DNA of 64,000 nt. Source: a virus. Where the stretch lies: the IMG/VR virus record IMGVR_UViG_3300020469_000011, positions 1 through 64,000 of that record; one strand, 5' to 3'. Below the pieces are notes generated by a model that was given only the letters and a program-made list of their open reading frames with translations, had not been told where the DNA came from and did not search any database. Positions 23,907 through 33,036 of this stretch are shown piece after piece; within the stretch, counting starts at the first letter, position 1, and every line of letters begins with the position of its first letter. The position numbers and the translations under genes are program-made.

Positions 23907-24709
23907 TTCTTCAATCTGATTTTGATATTGGGTTTGAAATAGAGGGTTTTGCTTTAGAATCAAATTATAAAAGAATTAAAAAAATCTCAGAGGAGTATGG
24001 TTTATATTTTATGACTGGTGATTGTAGTATGCATGAAGATGAAAATATTAAAGAATTGGCCTACACTGAATATAATGGAGAAGAATATTGTGAAACTATT
24101 GTTCCTTTTGAAATTAACACTAATCCTATTCAAGTAACACCTTTAAATATTTTAAAAGTATATCAGTATTTTAAAAACTTATACTTAGAAGGAATTATAA
24201 CAAACGATACATGTGCCTTACATGCACATATTAAATTAAAAAATGAAAAATTAAAAAGTGAAAGTTCATTTTATAAATCTGCAATGGCAATGGCATATCT
24301 TGTGGAAACAAGGAATTATAAAAACTTTATGTATTTTGAAAATGAAGAAATGTATCATAAAGGATGGTCTTCTTTAAATAGTACACTTAAACAATATGAA
24401 ATATTAAACAATTCTATAGGACAAGACAATTTTAGTTATATTACAAAAGGAGAGAAAAGAGGTTTGTTCTGGGTTCATCCACTAGGAACTATTGAATGGA
24501 GAGGACCAAGAAGAATATTTAACAATAATCCGGTTGCTTTTTTAAATAAAAAAGTTCATCAATATGAGTTGAAACTATATAGGCTAGTTAGATTTATATT
24601 TAATATTATTCCAGTATTACAAAATGCATATAATGGTAAAAATATTAAATACAATAGAGATTCTTTTTATTGGAAATTGTATAACTTAATGGCAACAAAT
24701 GAAATTTAA
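23903..24709 (+). CDS. Amidoligase-like protein 1
   Basis: The 268-residue protein shows the scattered motifs of the COOH-NH2 ligase/amidoligase group: FDIGFEIEGFA at the N-terminus, VPFEINTNPI, TCALHAHIKL with two histidines, and GTIEWRGPRRIF near the end. These correspond to metal/ATP-binding acidic, His and Arg residues. Such enzymes join amino groups to carboxylates, and phage members are thought to modify proteins or peptidoglycan; the substrate is unknown. It overlaps gene 46 by four bases and the deformylase by 11. A second, larger homologue is at 52855. Confidence 0.65.
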   Translation: MILQSDFDIGFEIEGFALESNYKRIKKISEEYGLYFMTGDCSMHEDENIKELAYTEYNGEEYCETIVPFEINTNPIQVTPLNILKVYQYFKNLYLEGIITNDTCALHAHIKLKNEKLKSESSFYKSAMAMAYLVETRNYKNFMYFENEEMYHKGWSSLNSTLKQYEILNNSIGQDNFSYITKGEKRGLFWVHPLGTIEWRGPRRIFNNNPVAFLNKKVHQYELKLYRLVRFIFNIIPVLQNAYNGKNIKYNRDSFYWKLYNLMATNEI

Positions 24710-25232
24710 ATTAGTTACTGAAAAAGATAATTTAGAATATTTAAAACAAGTTTCAAAACCTTTTGATTTTAATAGTTATACTAATGAAGAAATTAAAAAG
24801 ATTGAAAATAATATAACAAATTATGTTTTTGAACAACAAGCATTTGGAGTAGCAGGAGTACAATTATCCTTTCCTTATCGTGTATTTGGTGTGTATGTAG
24901 ATGAAGGAGACTTTAGAGTTATGTTTAATCCTAGCTTATTAAAAATTTTAGATGATACAAATGTAAATGAAATGGAAGGTTGTTTAAGTTTTCCAGAATT
25001 ATTCCTAAATATAGGAAGATCAAAAAGAATTCTTATAGAGTATCATGACTTAGAAAATAAACTAAATACAACAGAATTATCAGATTACTACGCAAGAGGG
25101 TTTTTGCATGAATTAGATCATTTGAATGGTACTGTATTTATAGATTATGTAGGAAAACTTTCTTTAAAATTGGCTAGAAAAAAAGTAGTCAAGTATAATA
25201 AGAGAAAATCTTTCAACAGAGGAATAAATTAA
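24699..25232 (+). CDS. def: Peptide deformylase
   Basis: Removes the formyl group from new proteins. All three family motifs are present: GVAGVQLSFPYRV (motif 1), EGCLSFPE (motif 2, the Cys ligand) and FLHELDHLNG (motif 3, two His ligands and catalytic Glu). At 177 residues it is full-length. It is followed by one base and then a probable structural gene. Confidence 0.95.
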   Translation: MKFKLVTEKDNLEYLKQVSKPFDFNSYTNEEIKKIENNITNYVFEQQAFGVAGVQLSFPYRVFGVYVDEGDFRVMFNPSLLKILDDTNVNEMEGCLSFPELFLNIGRSKRILIEYHDLENKLNTTELSDYYARGFLHELDHLNGTVFIDYVGKLSLKLARKKVVKYNKRKSFNRGIN

Positions 25233-25233
25233 A

Positions 25234-25896
25234 ATGGCTTATACAGCAGAATTTTTAGCAGCAGTAGCTGAAAAACCAAAGCATCTATCACCAAATGATA
25301 AAGCTAGAGTATTTGCAGGTAAAGGTGGATGGTATCTTAGGGACCTTACTACTGGTAATGCTCCTGAATTAATTATGTCAATTCCAGGACTATCTGACAT
25401 TTTGGATAGGGGAACAGATGGTAATCAATTAGCTGATAGTGTTAAAAAGCAATTAATGGTTCAACCTACAGATGTTGGATTTAACAGGAGAAGTAGAAGA
25501 AGATATAGTATTATAGTTGGCTTACATGAGCAGATTAAAGCGGTTGGTGCAGATGTTGTTCTCGAATTAGATATAAATGGTACAAGTACAGCCGGTGGTA
25601 AAGTTGGTACAACAGCACAAAATGTAGCTGGTGGTGATATTAAATCTCAACTAACAGTAGGCACTAAATTAGAATGTACAATTGCAGATGGTGCAACGGT
25701 AGGTAAACTTGAATTTCCATTGCCTTTATTAACTGTTGATCCAGGAAAGTTGATTATTCAATTAGCCGCTAGTGCTTCTATTGGAGCGAAATCTGGTTCA
25801 GACCTTGGTAATTTACAAGATTCAGAAGGTCTTACTCAGGGACAATCTATAGCACATGCCGTAATTAATGGTACTGAAGTTACAATTATACCTTAA
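25234..25896 (+). CDS. Probable virion protein, unrecognised (220 aa)
   Basis: A Gly-, Ala- and Thr-rich protein with long beta-prone, low-charge C-terminal half (VVLELDINGTSTAGGKVG; PLPLLTVDPGKLIIQLAAS), as in capsid decoration or adhesin-like proteins. The N-terminal 75 residues look helical (EFLAAVAEKPKHLSPNDKAR). No family is recognised. It is followed by a hairpin at 25915-25939 that probably ends the transcript. Confidence 0.55.
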   Translation: MAYTAEFLAAVAEKPKHLSPNDKARVFAGKGGWYLRDLTTGNAPELIMSIPGLSDILDRGTDGNQLADSVKKQLMVQPTDVGFNRRSRRRYSIIVGLHEQIKAVGADVVLELDINGTSTAGGKVGTTAQNVAGGDIKSQLTVGTKLECTIADGATVGKLEFPLPLLTVDPGKLIIQLAASASIGAKSGSDLGNLQDSEGLTQGQSIAHAVINGTEVTIIP

Positions 25897-25914
25897 TAAT
25901 TTATAATTAAAAAC

Positions 25915-25939
25915 AATGCCTTTCTTTATGGAAGGCATT
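25915..25939 (+). terminator. Hairpin terminator
   Basis: AATGCCTT and AAGGCATT form a perfect 8-bp stem with a nine-base loop. The following bases (CTTATATTCTTT) are only moderately T-rich. It separates the probable virion gene from the next small genes. Confidence 0.7.
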
Positions 25940-25970
25940 CTTATATTCTTTAAAAGGAGAATTATTAGAA

Positions 25971-26171
25971 ATGCGTGATAAAGCATATCGTAAACAACAA
26001 GAAGTGAAAAAATCTTATAAAAAATTTGTTACTGAAATGAAACAAGAAAAGTTTAAAGAACCATCAAAGAAAAGAAATAATAAAATTAATCTTGATAAAA
26101 TTGATTATAATAATTTATCAGAAGAAGATATTTCAGAACTAGAAGAAATGGTAGATAAAGAACAATCATGA
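25971..26171 (+). CDS. Hypothetical basic protein (66 aa)
   Basis: Not recognised. The N-terminal 45 residues are very basic (YRKQQEVKKSYKKFVTEMKQ) and the end is acidic (NLSEEDISELEEMVDKEQ). It begins after AAAGGAG and overlaps the next gene by four bases. Confidence 0.6.
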   Translation: MRDKAYRKQQEVKKSYKKFVTEMKQEKFKEPSKKRNNKINLDKIDYNNLSEEDISELEEMVDKEQS

Positions 26172-26608
26172 CTCTTGAACAAATTAGAAAACTAAATTTA
26201 GAAAGTCCAAATACTCTTAATTTAGAACAAAATCTAATTAATCAGTTAAGAGTTGAAACAGATAATTTATTAGATGTTTTTTTAAAAAAATATAAAGGAC
26301 AATTTAATGGCCCAGTGAATTCAAATATTATTCGTGATAGTAATATATTAAGACAAGACGTTCTTTCTATGCTTCAAGAAAAATGTGCATTAATGATAAA
26401 TTTGTTTGATAAAGATTATAACACTTTTATAAATAAACATGGATGGTTTGAAAATTTATCTGCAGGAATTAGACATAAAGTTACTAAAGATGAATTAGCA
26501 TATGAATTATGTGAAGTTATTAGAAAGATTTATTATGTTTATATGGAAGACAAGCTTCCTAAAAAATATAAAATAGATATTACAGAAAAATATTTACTTA
26601 AAGAATAA
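26168..26608 (+). CDS. Hypothetical protein (146 aa)
   Basis: Not recognised. A soluble helical protein with MLQEKCALMINLFDKDYNTF and GIRHKVTKDELAYELCEVIR. Translationally coupled to the 66-residue gene by an ATGA overlap and separated from the next gene by one base. Confidence 0.6.
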   Translation: MTLEQIRKLNLESPNTLNLEQNLINQLRVETDNLLDVFLKKYKGQFNGPVNSNIIRDSNILRQDVLSMLQEKCALMINLFDKDYNTFINKHGWFENLSAGIRHKVTKDELAYELCEVIRKIYYVYMEDKLPKKYKIDITEKYLLKE

Positions 26609-26609
26609 T

Positions 26610-26828
26610 ATGTCTCAAAGAATTAATACAACTGATTTGATCCTCACAACACCACAATGGTCTGCATACTGTGCTTCTGAAAAAGGAGTAAAGAAAAAAT
26701 CTTTTCCCGATTTTGTAGTAGATAAAAGAGAAATCGTAATAGATCCAGTGTCAAAGAAAAAGTTCTATAAATGTAGAATGGTTTCGGATAATGAAATTTA
26801 TAAAGAAGTTAAAAACTTATTGATGTGA
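26610..26828 (+). CDS. Hypothetical protein (72 aa)
   Basis: Not recognised. Mixed, moderately basic protein beginning MSQRINTTDLILTTPQW and ending in a helix (DNEIYKEVKNLLM). Part of the small-gene run between 25971 and 27009. Confidence 0.55.
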   Translation: MSQRINTTDLILTTPQWSAYCASEKGVKKKSFPDFVVDKREIVIDPVSKKKFYKCRMVSDNEIYKEVKNLLM

Positions 26829-26835
26829 GAACTAC

Positions 26836-27009
26836 ATGATATTTAAAAGAAAAGGTAATTTAACTTACTGTTTTGATAATGAAGAAGAATTTAAAAATTA
26901 TTGTGCGGAAAATACAACGGTAAATATAAAAATGTTTTCGGATTTCGAAATATCAAAATATAATAAAAGAACTAGAAGATTTGACAAAGTAAAATCTAGT
27001 AAACTTTGA
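26836..27009 (+). CDS. Hypothetical basic protein (57 aa)
   Basis: A small protein beginning MIFKRKGNLTYCFDNEEEFK with a basic C-terminus (YNKRTRRFDKVKSSKL). It starts seven bases after the preceding stop with a weak GAG ribosome site. Function unknown. Confidence 0.5.
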   Translation: MIFKRKGNLTYCFDNEEEFKNYCAENTTVNIKMFSDFEISKYNKRTRRFDKVKSSKL

Positions 27010-27057
27010 ATAATATTAATATATTAGAAAAAAATCACTCCAAATAAAAAAATCTCC

Positions 27058-27086
27058 TTGACTTTTCTATTCAAGTCTGATACAAT
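27058..27086 (+). promoter_or_regulatory. Host-type sigma70 promoter
   Basis: TTGACT, 17 nt ending in TCTGA, then TACAAT. It serves the VWA protein at 27128. Confidence 0.7.
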
Positions 27087-27127
27087 AATATTAAGTAAAA
27101 TATTGATCAAATTTTAGGGAGCATCAT

Positions 27128-29602
27128 ATGGAAATATACAGTGAAAGTCTTGCAAAACTTTTTGCTACAGAAAATATTTCTGTAGAAATAAAGAAAATAA
27201 CAACCGCATTTTTTGATGTCAAAAATAGAAGAATGGCTTTTCCTCTTTGGATATTGGATCTTCCAGTTGCTTCTAGAGAACTCCTCATGTTGCATGAAGC
27301 ATCTCACGCACTTCACACACCAGAATTTGGAACTCATGAAAAAGCTAAAGAATATGAACAAGTTTTTAGAACAATTCTAAATGTGTTAGAAGATAAAAGA
27401 ATTGAAGATTTGATGAAAGACAAGTATCCAGGCGCTAAAGCTACTTTCATCCGTGGGTTTTTTGAATTGGTAAACAAAAATTTTTTTGGTATTAGTTTTT
27501 ATGAAAATATAGAAGATTTTAATCTTATTGATAAAATGAATTTATATTTTAAGGGTGACTATTATTTTGATTGTGAATTTTCAGAAGAAGAACAGTACTG
27601 GGTAGATCGTGCATGTAATAATTCTTCTTTTGAAGAAGTGTATCAGAATGCTGAAGAATTATATGAATATCTTAAAGAAAAATATTCTAAAGAAGTTTTA
27701 GAAAATGTAAAATATGACCTAGACGATTTTTCTCTTAATGATTCAGGTGAATATGTTGATGGTGCAAGTAAAACTATGGATGAGTTGAGAGAATTATTAT
27801 CTAAAGAAGATTTTGAAAAGTTGGAAGAAGCATTAAATGATAATGACGATCAAAAAGCGGCCAATATAATTAAAGAAAAATTAGAAGATGATAATTTAGA
27901 TTTTGCTGAAAATAACTCAGCAAAAACAGATACTAATTGGGAACAAAGTCAGCAAAATTTTTCTTCAAAAAAAGAAGACGATACTAGATTTAATGGTTAT
28001 AGAAAAGAACCAATAAATGTTTCTATGCCGAGACTTGTTAACAGTAATGATTATATTATTAATAATGCATTAATTACGAAGACTATTAATGATGATAAAA
28101 TTTTCTTATCAGATATTAAAAAATCTTCATACGAATCTTTTATGAAAGAACATAAAGATTCTATGCGACCAATTATGAATCATATGCTCAAAGAATTTTA
28201 TCGCAAACAAGCGGCAGAAGATTTTCGTAGAGCAAAACAATCTAAGACGGGAAATTTAAATTTAAATAAACTACCTCATTACAAATATAACACAGATGTG
28301 TTTTTAAATAAAACTGTAATAAATGACCAAAAAAATCATGGGTTTGTGCTTTTAGTAGATTGGTCAGGTTCAATGAACTATATCATGACAAGTGCAATTC
28401 TTCAACTTATTAATAATGTCACCTTTTGTAAGAATATAGATGTTCCTTTTGTAGCTTATGCATTTTCTTCAGAAGCAAGCAAAAGTGATGATATTGGACA
28501 TAATGTAGTTTTTCATGGAGTAGAAAAAGGAGATCTTAGAATAAGTTCACAATTAAAATTACTTGAATTATTTGATTCGGAAAAAAATAATTATGAAGAA
28601 CAATTAAAAAATTTATATTACCTCGCTTTTTGCTTTTTGAATAATCAATTTACTAGCAGAGAACATTATCATTCTTTTGCGGAAGAATATCTTGATGAAA
28701 ATAAAAATTTAAAAATAAACACTAAGGATACATATAGAAATTATTGGATAAAACATGGATATGAAAATATGTGTGTTTTGAGTGATATTTTTAATTTAGG
28801 TTCTACACCATTAAACGATAGTTTATTATTAATGAATCATGTTATTCCAAAACAAAAGCAAAAGATGAATGTTGATATCATGAATTTTATTGTTATTACA
28901 GATGGTGATAGTGATCATCCTCAAACACCCGCATTACAAAATGATGTGAATACGATAAAAATTCTTGATACAACAACTTCGGATTGGGGTGACGCTAATG
29001 ATAAATGGGTTTCTAATTCAGACCGCTCATCTGATCTAGGAAGTTCTTATAAAAATGGTAAAATTTTTATTAAGTCAATGTATAGTAATAAAATATACAG
29101 TATCTCATCAATGTACGATGAAGATCTTGATAGAGGAATTAGAATTTCTAGATGTAGAACAAGAACTCTCGCTCACATATTAAAACAGGAAACAGATGCT
29201 AATGTTGTAAGTATAGAATTAGTAAATTATAATACTAATGGACTAAGAAGAGTATTGGCTAATTCTTATGGTATATGTGATTATGATCGAACAGAAGAAA
29301 TAGTAAATGATTATAAAAAGAACGGATTTGCAAACATAAATGGTACCGGATATGATAGTATATTCATTGTTAATACAAGTGTGATTTGTGACTACAACAA
29401 TGATAATAGTTACTTAAATGCAAATAATTTAACAGAAGATAAAAATTATCTAGATGATTTATCAGTAAATAAAAAAGGAGTTATTACTACAAAACAACTT
29501 ACAAATGCTCTTGGCAAAAATGTCTCACAAAAAAATAAAAGGAGATTTTTAGCAACACGCATTGTTGATATTGTCTCAGAAAAACAAAAAATTTCAACTT
29601 GA
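27128..29602 (+). CDS. CobT-like VWA protein with metallopeptidase-type HExxH
   Basis: An 824-residue protein. Residues 54-62 (MLHEASHAL) are a zinc-peptidase HExxH motif at 56-60. Residues 165-270 are acidic and coiled. The VWA domain has its MIDAS start LLVDWSGSMN (Asp at 411), with later Thr and Asp loops (STPLNDSLLL, FIVITDGDSDHP). This resembles VWA proteins that pair with MoxR/CobS-type AAA+ ATPases, and such an ATPase is the next gene. The pair may remodel a host or phage complex, or act as an incomplete chelatase. No CobN-like large subunit is visible. Confidence 0.75.
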   Translation: MEIYSESLAKLFATENISVEIKKITTAFFDVKNRRMAFPLWILDLPVASRELLMLHEASHALHTPEFGTHEKAKEYEQVFRTILNVLEDKRIEDLMKDKYPGAKATFIRGFFELVNKNFFGISFYENIEDFNLIDKMNLYFKGDYYFDCEFSEEEQYWVDRACNNSSFEEVYQNAEELYEYLKEKYSKEVLENVKYDLDDFSLNDSGEYVDGASKTMDELRELLSKEDFEKLEEALNDNDDQKAANIIKEKLEDDNLDFAENNSAKTDTNWEQSQQNFSSKKEDDTRFNGYRKEPINVSMPRLVNSNDYIINNALITKTINDDKIFLSDIKKSSYESFMKEHKDSMRPIMNHMLKEFYRKQAAEDFRRAKQSKTGNLNLNKLPHYKYNTDVFLNKTVINDQKNHGFVLLVDWSGSMNYIMTSAILQLINNVTFCKNIDVPFVAYAFSSEASKSDDIGHNVVFHGVEKGDLRISSQLKLLELFDSEKNNYEEQLKNLYYLAFCFLNNQFTSREHYHSFAEEYLDENKNLKINTKDTYRNYWIKHGYENMCVLSDIFNLGSTPLNDSLLLMNHVIPKQKQKMNVDIMNFIVITDGDSDHPQTPALQNDVNTIKILDTTTSDWGDANDKWVSNSDRSSDLGSSYKNGKIFIKSMYSNKIYSISSMYDEDLDRGIRISRCRTRTLAHILKQETDANVVSIELVNYNTNGLRRVLANSYGICDYDRTEEIVNDYKKNGFANINGTGYDSIFIVNTSVICDYNNDNSYLNANNLTEDKNYLDDLSVNKKGVITTKQLTNALGKNVSQKNKRRFLATRIVDIVSEKQKIST

Positions 29603-29626
29603 CATTTTAAATTTTTCTGCTATACT
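29599..29626 (+). promoter_or_regulatory. Strong host-type sigma70 promoter
   Basis: Perfect TTGACA, 16 nt ending in TCTGC, then TATACT. Lies between the VWA and AAA+ genes, overlapping the VWA stop codon, so the ATPase can be made separately. Confidence 0.8.
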
Positions 29627-29671
29627 GTATAAAGTGACTTACATTATTCTTTTAAATTAAAGGAGTTTATT

Positions 29672-31054
29672 ATGAATTCAGTTCGTGAAATTGAACATAT
29701 TCGTGAATATTTAAATAAAGAAATAGTAACACGCAAAGAAATTGTACAAGCTGCAAAAGAACTTGGTATTAAACATGGTCCTGTTTTAAGGAAATCTGAA
29801 AAAATTTCTCATGGAGTTTATAATTTAGGAGTAAAAAATAATTCTCTTCCAACACCCGCTCCCAAAAAAGTAGTTCAATTTCCAGAACAAAATAAAGTTG
29901 AAAATAAAGTATCAGAGAATAAAGGATATGTTCCAGATAAAGATCCTTGTTTTGTTCCTTTCGGTGACTTTTCAATTATAGATTCAGTAGTATCCTCAAA
30001 AAAGTTCATGCCTTTAGTTATCACTGGTGATTCAGGAAATGGTAAAACTAAAATGGTGGAACAAGCCTGTGCTAAAAATAAAAGAAACTTTTATCGTATG
30101 AATATTACCGTAGAAACTGATGAAATGGATATTCTTGGTCACTACAACTTAATTAATGGAGAAACTAGATGGGAAGATTCACCTCTAGTAGAAGCAGCAA
30201 AAACAGGTGGTGTAGTTTTACTTGATGAAATATTTGCTGGAAATCCAGCACGTATGTTAGCTTTACAAGGTATTCTTGAAGGAAAACCGTTTCTAATTAA
30301 AAAAACAGGCGAAAGAATTATTCCAAAACAAGGATTTAATATTATCGCTACCGATAATACAAAAGGTAATGGTTCTGATTCTGGACGTTATATTGGTACA
30401 AATATTCAGAATACTGCATTTCTTGAAAGATTTGTCATGTGTATTGAACATGATTATCCTACAAAGATTAAAGAAATTAAAATGCTAGAGAAATATGTAG
30501 AAGAATATTCAATAGAATTAGAAGATGAAAAGTATATTGAAAAATTAGCACAATGGGCAGAAGTTACAAGAAAGTCTTATAAAGATGGTGCTATTGATGA
30601 GCAGATAACAACTCGCAGATTGTTTCACATTATGGATATTTTTTCTTTATTAAAAGATAAAGAGAAGGCTATTTTGTACGCAATTTCACGTTTTGATGAA
30701 GAAGTGAAAGATTCTTTTCTATCTCTGTATAAGAAAATTGATGAGACTATAATTGACCCAAATCATCAACCAATACAAAAATATAATTTTGAAAATATAT
30801 CGGAAGTAGTAGATCGTGTAATAGAATTAAATCATTCAAAATTAGGAGAATTGGTTTTTGTAAAGGGAGTAAACAACGAATTTAATAATTGGTTGTCAGA
30901 TTTTCCAGAAATACATGAAGCAGATATACAATGGAAAAGTAAAGAATTATCAGCAGAAGATATAGAATTTTATGAAAACTGGATTGCTGAGAAATTTGAA
31001 GAATTTATATTAAAAGAAAAATCTAACGCATATAAAAAAGGTATGAACTTTTAA
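29672..31054 (+). CDS. CobS/MoxR-like AAA+ ATPase
   Basis: A 460-residue ATPase. The N-terminal 85 residues include a helix-turn-helix-like start (REYLNKEIVTRKEIVQAAKE). Walker A is TGDSGNGKTKMVEQ (from about residue 118), Walker B GGVVLLDEIFAGNPARML, and sensor 1 NIIATDNTKGNGSDSG. This type is called CobS in marine T4-like phages, where it is widespread. Its neighbour is a VWA protein, the standard MoxR partner. A cobalamin role is often proposed for phage CobS but is not shown by the sequence. A terminator follows. Confidence 0.85.
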   Translation: MNSVREIEHIREYLNKEIVTRKEIVQAAKELGIKHGPVLRKSEKISHGVYNLGVKNNSLPTPAPKKVVQFPEQNKVENKVSENKGYVPDKDPCFVPFGDFSIIDSVVSSKKFMPLVITGDSGNGKTKMVEQACAKNKRNFYRMNITVETDEMDILGHYNLINGETRWEDSPLVEAAKTGGVVLLDEIFAGNPARMLALQGILEGKPFLIKKTGERIIPKQGFNIIATDNTKGNGSDSGRYIGTNIQNTAFLERFVMCIEHDYPTKIKEIKMLEKYVEEYSIELEDEKYIEKLAQWAEVTRKSYKDGAIDEQITTRRLFHIMDIFSLLKDKEKAILYAISRFDEEVKDSFLSLYKKIDETIIDPNHQPIQKYNFENISEVVDRVIELNHSKLGELVFVKGVNNEFNNWLSDFPEIHEADIQWKSKELSAEDIEFYENWIAEKFEEFILKEKSNAYKKGMNF

Positions 31055-31068
31055 TTTTATACTAGCTA

Positions 31069-31111
31069 AATAGTAGGGTAAAACTGAAGTGTAGTGACTT
31101 TCCCTACTATT
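31069..31111 (+). terminator. Intrinsic terminator after the CobS-like gene
   Basis: A 10-bp stem (AATAGTAGGG with CCCTACTATT), 23-base loop, and a following T-rich tract. Confidence 0.75.
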
Positions 31112-31139
31112 TTATTTTAATTTTATTAGGAGTATATTA

Positions 31140-32042
31140 ATGGCAGAAGAAGTTAATGGTATGAAAACGCAACTAGAACCTAAAGATTTTGAAGGTAAAT
31201 CTTTAATGGTTTGTATGCCTTGTTATGGTGGAATGATGGTAGCTGAAACTGCATCTCGCCTTATTGATCTCAATACATTATGTTCTTATTTCGGAATTAA
31301 ACTTCAATGTAAATTTATTATGAATGAAAGTTTAATTCAAAGAGCAAGAAACTACCTTACTCATTATTTTGAAATCTCTGAATTTTCACACATGGTATTC
31401 ATTGATGCTGATATCGTGTTTGACCCTAGAGATGTTTTGCACTTATTGCATTTGTCTGATGATGAGCATGAAATTATTGGAGGACTTTATCCTAAAAAAC
31501 ATATTCTTTGGCCGAGAGTTAAAGCCGCAGCGGGAATTGATGGATTTTTAGATGACCCAAATAAACTATCTGAGTTTGGTGGAGACTTTGTTTTTAATCC
31601 AGCACAACGTGGTGAAATTCAAATTTTTAAACCTGTTGAAGTTTTAGAAATTGGTACTGGATTTATGATGATAAGTAAATCTGCACTAGAAACATATCGT
31701 GATAATTATCCAAATTATGAATACAGACCGGATCATAATCATTCAAAAGATTTTAATGGTTCTAAAAATATCACAGCATATTTTCATGTAGACTTTGATA
31801 GACCTGAAACAACCGGCGGAGAGACAAATCGTCTTCTGTCAGAAGATTATTTCTTTTGTCAAATGTCAAGAAAAGCTGGAACTAAAATTTGGGCATGTCC
31901 TTGGATGCAACTTTCTCATGTGGGAACATATGTATATCGTGGATCTGTACAAGCGTTGGCAGCAATGGAGCAAGTTCAATCTAGAACTCAGAGTATGAAA
32001 ATTCCTACTGCAGAAGAACTTCAAATTGATATCAAAGAATAA
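31140..32042 (+). CDS. GT-A-type glycosyltransferase-like protein
   Basis: The 300-residue protein has LMVCMPCYGGMMVAETASRL at the nucleotide-binding strand, then FSHMVFIDADIVFDP with the DxD metal motif, and LLSEDYFFCQMSRKAG and WMQLSHVG as later catalytic segments. This layout fits family-2-like or Anp1-like transferases common in marine T4-like phages. The acceptor could be virion protein, DNA or host surface. It is preceded by a terminator and a good ribosome site (TTAGGAG). Confidence 0.75.
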   Translation: MAEEVNGMKTQLEPKDFEGKSLMVCMPCYGGMMVAETASRLIDLNTLCSYFGIKLQCKFIMNESLIQRARNYLTHYFEISEFSHMVFIDADIVFDPRDVLHLLHLSDDEHEIIGGLYPKKHILWPRVKAAAGIDGFLDDPNKLSEFGGDFVFNPAQRGEIQIFKPVEVLEIGTGFMMISKSALETYRDNYPNYEYRPDHNHSKDFNGSKNITAYFHVDFDRPETTGGETNRLLSEDYFFCQMSRKAGTKIWACPWMQLSHVGTYVYRGSVQALAAMEQVQSRTQSMKIPTAEELQIDIKE

Positions 32043-32043
32043 C

Positions 32044-32072
32044 TTTACATTTTAGACAATATATGATATAAT
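32044..32072 (+). promoter_or_regulatory. Host-type sigma70 promoter overlapping an ATG
   Basis: TTTACA, 17 nt and perfect TATAAT. The last two bases of the -10 box are the first two bases of the ATG at 32071, so the transcript should begin inside that reading frame. It probably serves gene 45 at 32325. Confidence 0.7.
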
Positions 32073-32319
32073 GATTATTATCATTCAACCTCATGAATTG
32101 CTAGGAAAATTTAAGAATGAACCTGCGAAAATTGATAGAATGTATAATTTAGGAATAGATTACGCTACAAATACATTAGATTGTGTGTTTGAAGATGAAT
32201 GCGTAACCGTGTTTAATTTTAAAGATTATGGGATTATAATAGACAATCGGTGGAATACCTATGAAATTTCTAAAGGTATGGCTGGTATTTTAATTGAAAT
32301 CGTGACCACTAAGGAGTAA
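32071..32319 (+). CDS. Hypothetical protein (up to 82 aa), start uncertain
   Basis: Not recognised. The frame has acceptable composition with likely strands (CVTVFNFKDYGIIIDN). The promoter just upstream would start transcription about eight bases into it, so full-length protein could only come from a read-through transcript; the next in-frame Met is at 32140. It ends five bases before gene 45. Confidence 0.45.
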   Translation: MIIIIQPHELLGKFKNEPAKIDRMYNLGIDYATNTLDCVFEDECVTVFNFKDYGIIIDNRWNTYEISKGMAGILIEIVTTKE

Positions 32320-32324
32320 TCGTT

Positions 32325-33035
32325 ATGAAGCTTTCAAAATCTGATTTATTACTATTAAATAATTTTGCATCCATTAATGAATCAATTCATTTTTATGAAG
32401 GAGCATTACAAAGTACAGTAGCAAATTCTAGAAATCATTTTGCTTTTGCTACTTTTGAAGAAGAGTTTCCAAAAGAGTTTTGTATATTTGATTTAAATCA
32501 TTTTATTTCAGTATACTCTCTAGTAAATTCAACAGGTGATACTGTTTTAGAATTTCCAGAGGATAAACAACATCTAGTGATCAAGTCAGATAAAACAAGT
32601 CAAGATATTCGTTTTTGTGATCCTAACATTATAGAAGAACTTGATAAGTCTAAAAGATATGAAATTGAAAAACCACAAATTAAATTTACAATAAGTGAAA
32701 CATTATTAGAATATGGAAAAAAAGCTGCCGCTATTAATGGATTTATGAATTTAGTTTTTGAAGGAGACGGTACTGAAATTTATATGGTTTCAGAAACCGT
32801 ATCACAAAACGGCAGTAATAATTCATCAGAAAGACATAGAAGAAAAATTGAACATGAGAATACTACTGGAAAACCATTTAGTGCCGTGTTTGAAGTATCC
32901 AAGTTAAAGATGTTAAGTGATGATTATGAAGTGAGAATAGCAGCAGCAGGAGGAGCACAATTTACATCTAAAAATAGAGAATATAAGTTTTTTGCTGCAT
33001 TACAACAACCAGTAACTGGACTAGAAGAGGAATAG
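32325..33035 (+). CDS. 45: Sliding clamp gp45
   Basis: The 236-residue DNA polymerase clamp (T4 gp45 is 228). Layout matches: MKLSKSDLLLLNNFASINESIHFYEG at the start, FCIFDLNHFISVYSL and a closing region with EVRIAAAGGAQFTSKNREYKFFAAL. The trimer also serves as the mobile enhancer of late transcription with gp55. Synteny 45, 44, 62, regA follows T4. GGAG precedes the ATG by seven bases. Confidence 0.9.
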   Translation: MKLSKSDLLLLNNFASINESIHFYEGALQSTVANSRNHFAFATFEEEFPKEFCIFDLNHFISVYSLVNSTGDTVLEFPEDKQHLVIKSDKTSQDIRFCDPNIIEELDKSKRYEIEKPQIKFTISETLLEYGKKAAAINGFMNLVFEGDGTEIYMVSETVSQNGSNNSSERHRRKIEHENTTGKPFSAVFEVSKLKMLSDDYEVRIAAAGGAQFTSKNREYKFFAALQQPVTGLEEE

Positions 33036-33036
33036 T

